NCBI RefSeq assembly: GCF_040833985.1
Contig: NZ_CP162139.1
Coordinates: 1,942,001 to 2,006,000 of the forward strand
Origin: Leptospira sp. WS4.C2
Lineage (GTDB): Bacteria > Spirochaetota > Leptospiria > Leptospirales > Leptospiraceae
DNA: 64,000 bases
Direction of reading: 5' to 3'
Part shown: piece after piece, positions 62,618 to 64,000 of the stretch
Position numbering within the stretch: the stretch's first letter is position 1
Layout: each line of letters starts with the position of its first letter
Position numbers and translations under genes: made by a program
The notes under the pieces: model-generated
Told to the model about the DNA's origin: nothing
The model's database searches: none
Seen by the model: only the letters and a program-made list of their open reading frames with translations

Positions 62618-62860
62618 ATGATTCGCCTCTACCAATATGACACCTGCCCCTACTGCCAACGGGTGATTCGCACGATGGAATCCCTTGGCCTTGTTTTGGG
62701 TAAGGACGTTGAATTTGTAGAGGCTTCTTACGGGACTCCTGGTCGAGCAGAAGTGGTGAGACTCGGAGGTCAATCCCAAGTTCCCTTTCTTGTAGATGGA
62801 ACTGTGCAGATGTATGAATCTGCCGACATCATAGCTTATCTTAGATCCAAATATAGTTAA
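62618..62860 (+). CDS. glutaredoxin / GST N-terminal-like small protein (CPYC)
   Basis: An 80-residue thioredoxin-fold protein with active site TCPYCQRV, cis-Pro SQVPFLVDG and YESADIIAYL. It is the size of a dithiol glutaredoxin but reads like an isolated GST N-terminal domain (as in the GrxB-like group). Likely glutathione-dependent oxidoreductase or thiol-switch. Last of the BolA/Grx operon. 126 bp of weak non-coding sequence separate it from the convergent GshF-like gene. Confidence 0.88.
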   Translation: MIRLYQYDTCPYCQRVIRTMESLGLVLGKDVEFVEASYGTPGRAEVVRLGGQSQVPFLVDGTVQMYESADIIAYLRSKYS

Positions 62861-62986
62861 TTTTTTAAATTCGTTCTTACCACTAGACTCCATCGGCTAA
62901 CGAACCCTAGACTCAAATTCTCTTTCATATCCTTCCATCTTAAGAACATACAGCCTTAAAGACGATAAGTCCGTATGTAAAAGCCA

Positions 62987-63994
62987 TCAATCAAATCCAA
63001 GTAAATCCAAAATTTTATCACCAACAAAACGTGGTTTGCCGGAATAAGGAAATTCATGGATGTACAATACTGGATTGAAGTTGATTTCTAAAATGGCATA
63101 CGTTTTTGGATCTGGTTTCGACTCGATCTTAGACGAGATGATATCAATCCCACAAATCGTAGCACCCGCAGCCTTTGCCGCAGAAATGGCTATCGATTTG
63201 AATTCTGGATGCACTAAATCGGTTACATCGAGTGAATCCCCACCAGTAGAGATATTGGAGTTCTTTCGAAGGTAAATTTGTTTTCCAGGCTCTGGGATCG
63301 AAATAAAATCCAAACCCTGGTCTTTGAGAATGTTTAGCTCCACCTCAGACATCTGGATTTTTTCCAGAGCTGTTTTATGACCTTCTCCGCGCCTCGGGTC
63401 TTCGTTTTTTTTTGCAATCAACTGCCTGATGGAACTTTTGCCATCACCCACCACATTGGCAGGCACCCGATTACAAACAGCAATCACCGCGTCACCTAAT
63501 ACCAAAAACCGATACTCTGGCCCTTCGATAAATTCTTCAATGATGATGGAACTAGAAAGTCCCAAGGCTATTTGAACAAAGTTTGTAAACTTCTCAAGGG
63601 AGTCCCCTGGATTAGAAATTCCAATACCAAGTCCAAAGTTTGTGGTGACTGGTTTGATTACCTTTTTTTTATCTAAAAAAAATTGATAATCTTCTAGAGC
63701 GTCTTCTAAAGAAGAATAATTTCTACCCACGGGAACACGAATTCCATTCTCACCTAACACCAGCTTGGAGGCAATTTTATTCTCCATCACCAAATAAGTC
63801 ATAAGACTATCTAGACGGGTTTTACTTGCCTCTTTGACAAATTCGATATGATTGCCTTGTTTTAGACGAAGGAAGTTTTCCTTTCTATCCACCATTTCGA
63901 TCTGTATGCCCCGAGCCAGCGCATCCCGAATGATGATTTGCGTAGAGATTTCTAAATCTTCATAACCTAAAGGTAAAGGTTTTGTATCCAACAC
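62987..63994 (-). CDS. GshF-type glutathione synthetase ATP-grasp domain protein, stand-alone
   Basis: A 335-residue protein matching the C-terminal half of bifunctional GshF (gamma-glutamate-cysteine ligase/glutathione synthetase): YEDLEISTQIIIRDALARGI, VDRKENFLRLKQGNHIEFVKEASKTRLDS, MENKIASKLVL, KPVTTNFGLGIGI, IIIEEFIEGPEYRFLVLG, and the ATP-grasp ending GIDIISS and ILEINFNP. It starts at GTG 63994 (or TTG 63991). An in-frame TAA (63995-63997) directly precedes it, so the N-terminal ligase half, if present, is a separate frame to the right of the window. Cyanophycin synthetase is a weaker alternative. Confidence 0.82.
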   Translation of the reverse strand: MLDTKPLPLGYEDLEISTQIIIRDALARGIQIEMVDRKENFLRLKQGNHIEFVKEASKTRLDSLMTYLVMENKIASKLVLGENGIRVPVGRNYSSLEDALEDYQFFLDKKKVIKPVTTNFGLGIGISNPGDSLEKFTNFVQIALGLSSSIIIEEFIEGPEYRFLVLGDAVIAVCNRVPANVVGDGKSSIRQLIAKKNEDPRRGEGHKTALEKIQMSEVELNILKDQGLDFISIPEPGKQIYLRKNSNISTGGDSLDVTDLVHPEFKSIAISAAKAAGATICGIDIISSKIESKPDPKTYAILEINFNPVLYIHEFPYSGKPRFVGDKILDLLGFD

Positions 63995-64000
63995 TTACTC

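Noticed and set aside
62861..62986. Terminator between the Grx gene and the GshF-like gene
   Set aside because: Only a short ACATAC/GTATGT pairing with no convincing T run.
1..64000. CRISPR array, rRNA operon, insertion sequence or prophage
   Set aside because: No regular short repeats, transposase, phage structural genes or rRNA motifs seen on either strand.

Overview
The window reads as chromosomal DNA of a spirochaete, most likely a Leptospira and probably a saprophytic or environmental one. The pointers are an AT-rich genome with dense short-gap operons and frequent TTG and GTG starts, lipoproteins with loose spirochaetal lipoboxes (for example FLSC, FVSC, TISC), a periplasmic-type flagellin lacking D2/D3 domains, a full lipid A start enzyme (LpxC), a PTS enzyme I with no sugar permease nearby, and paired small heat-shock genes under HrcA/CIRCE control. 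The species call is inference; no rRNA or other marker gene is present. About 63 protein genes and one tRNA are supported. I see no insertion sequence, prophage, CRISPR array or rRNA.

Layout. 1-4.1 kb: membrane protein, leucine (leuA) and histidine (hisC) biosynthesis. 4.2-5.1 kb: two hsp20 genes behind two tandem CIRCE operators. 5.2-13.8 kb: RidA-like protein, membrane protein, clpS-clpA, a FemAB-like acyltransferase, a very large membrane SpoIIE phosphatase with TPRs, and DedA. 13.9-18.4 kb: lipoprotein, AI-2E-type exporter, xseA-xseB, sodium symporter. 18.4-24.4 kb: ddl, then a repeat-rich exported protein fused by ATGA overlap to a Mla/MCE lipid-transport operon (mlaE-F-D), then lpxC. 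24.4-30.4 kb: ptsI, peptide transporter, cobalamin adenosyltransferase, flagellin, OmpA-like lipoprotein, YbaB.

30.5-41.2 kb: a cyclic-nucleotide-binding potassium channel, orphan ParA divergent from a YopX-like protein and an exported TPR protein, acyl-CoA ligase, PepN, an RRM RNA-binding protein and a response regulator with an EAL domain. 41.2-50.2 kb: TonB-dependent receptor, membrane protein, lipoprotein, amino acid permease, methyltransferase, FAD oxidoreductase, DUF1499 protein, alpha/beta hydrolase. 50.2-50.7 kb: the only sizeable non-coding stretch, holding tRNA-Leu(GAG) and a GC-rich 200-bp unit bounded by an exact 18-bp copy of the tRNA 3' end. 50.7-57 kb: YdcF-like protein, lysS, lipoprotein, serA, glyoxalase-II-like hydrolase, MAPEG protein, endonuclease I. 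57-64 kb: flavin disulfide reductase, trhO, ABC exporter, then a thiol/iron-sulfur group (BolA, GST, BolA, monothiol Grx, dithiol Grx) facing a stand-alone GshF-type ATP-grasp.

Shared themes are envelope lipid handling (MlaEFD, LpxC, Ddl, FadD), protein quality control (ClpA/S, Hsp20) and glutathione/thiol chemistry at the right end. The best leads are the tRNA-bounded GC-rich unit, the proline-aromatic repeat protein tied to the MCE operon, the double CIRCE, and the GshF-like synthetase whose start directly follows an in-frame stop.
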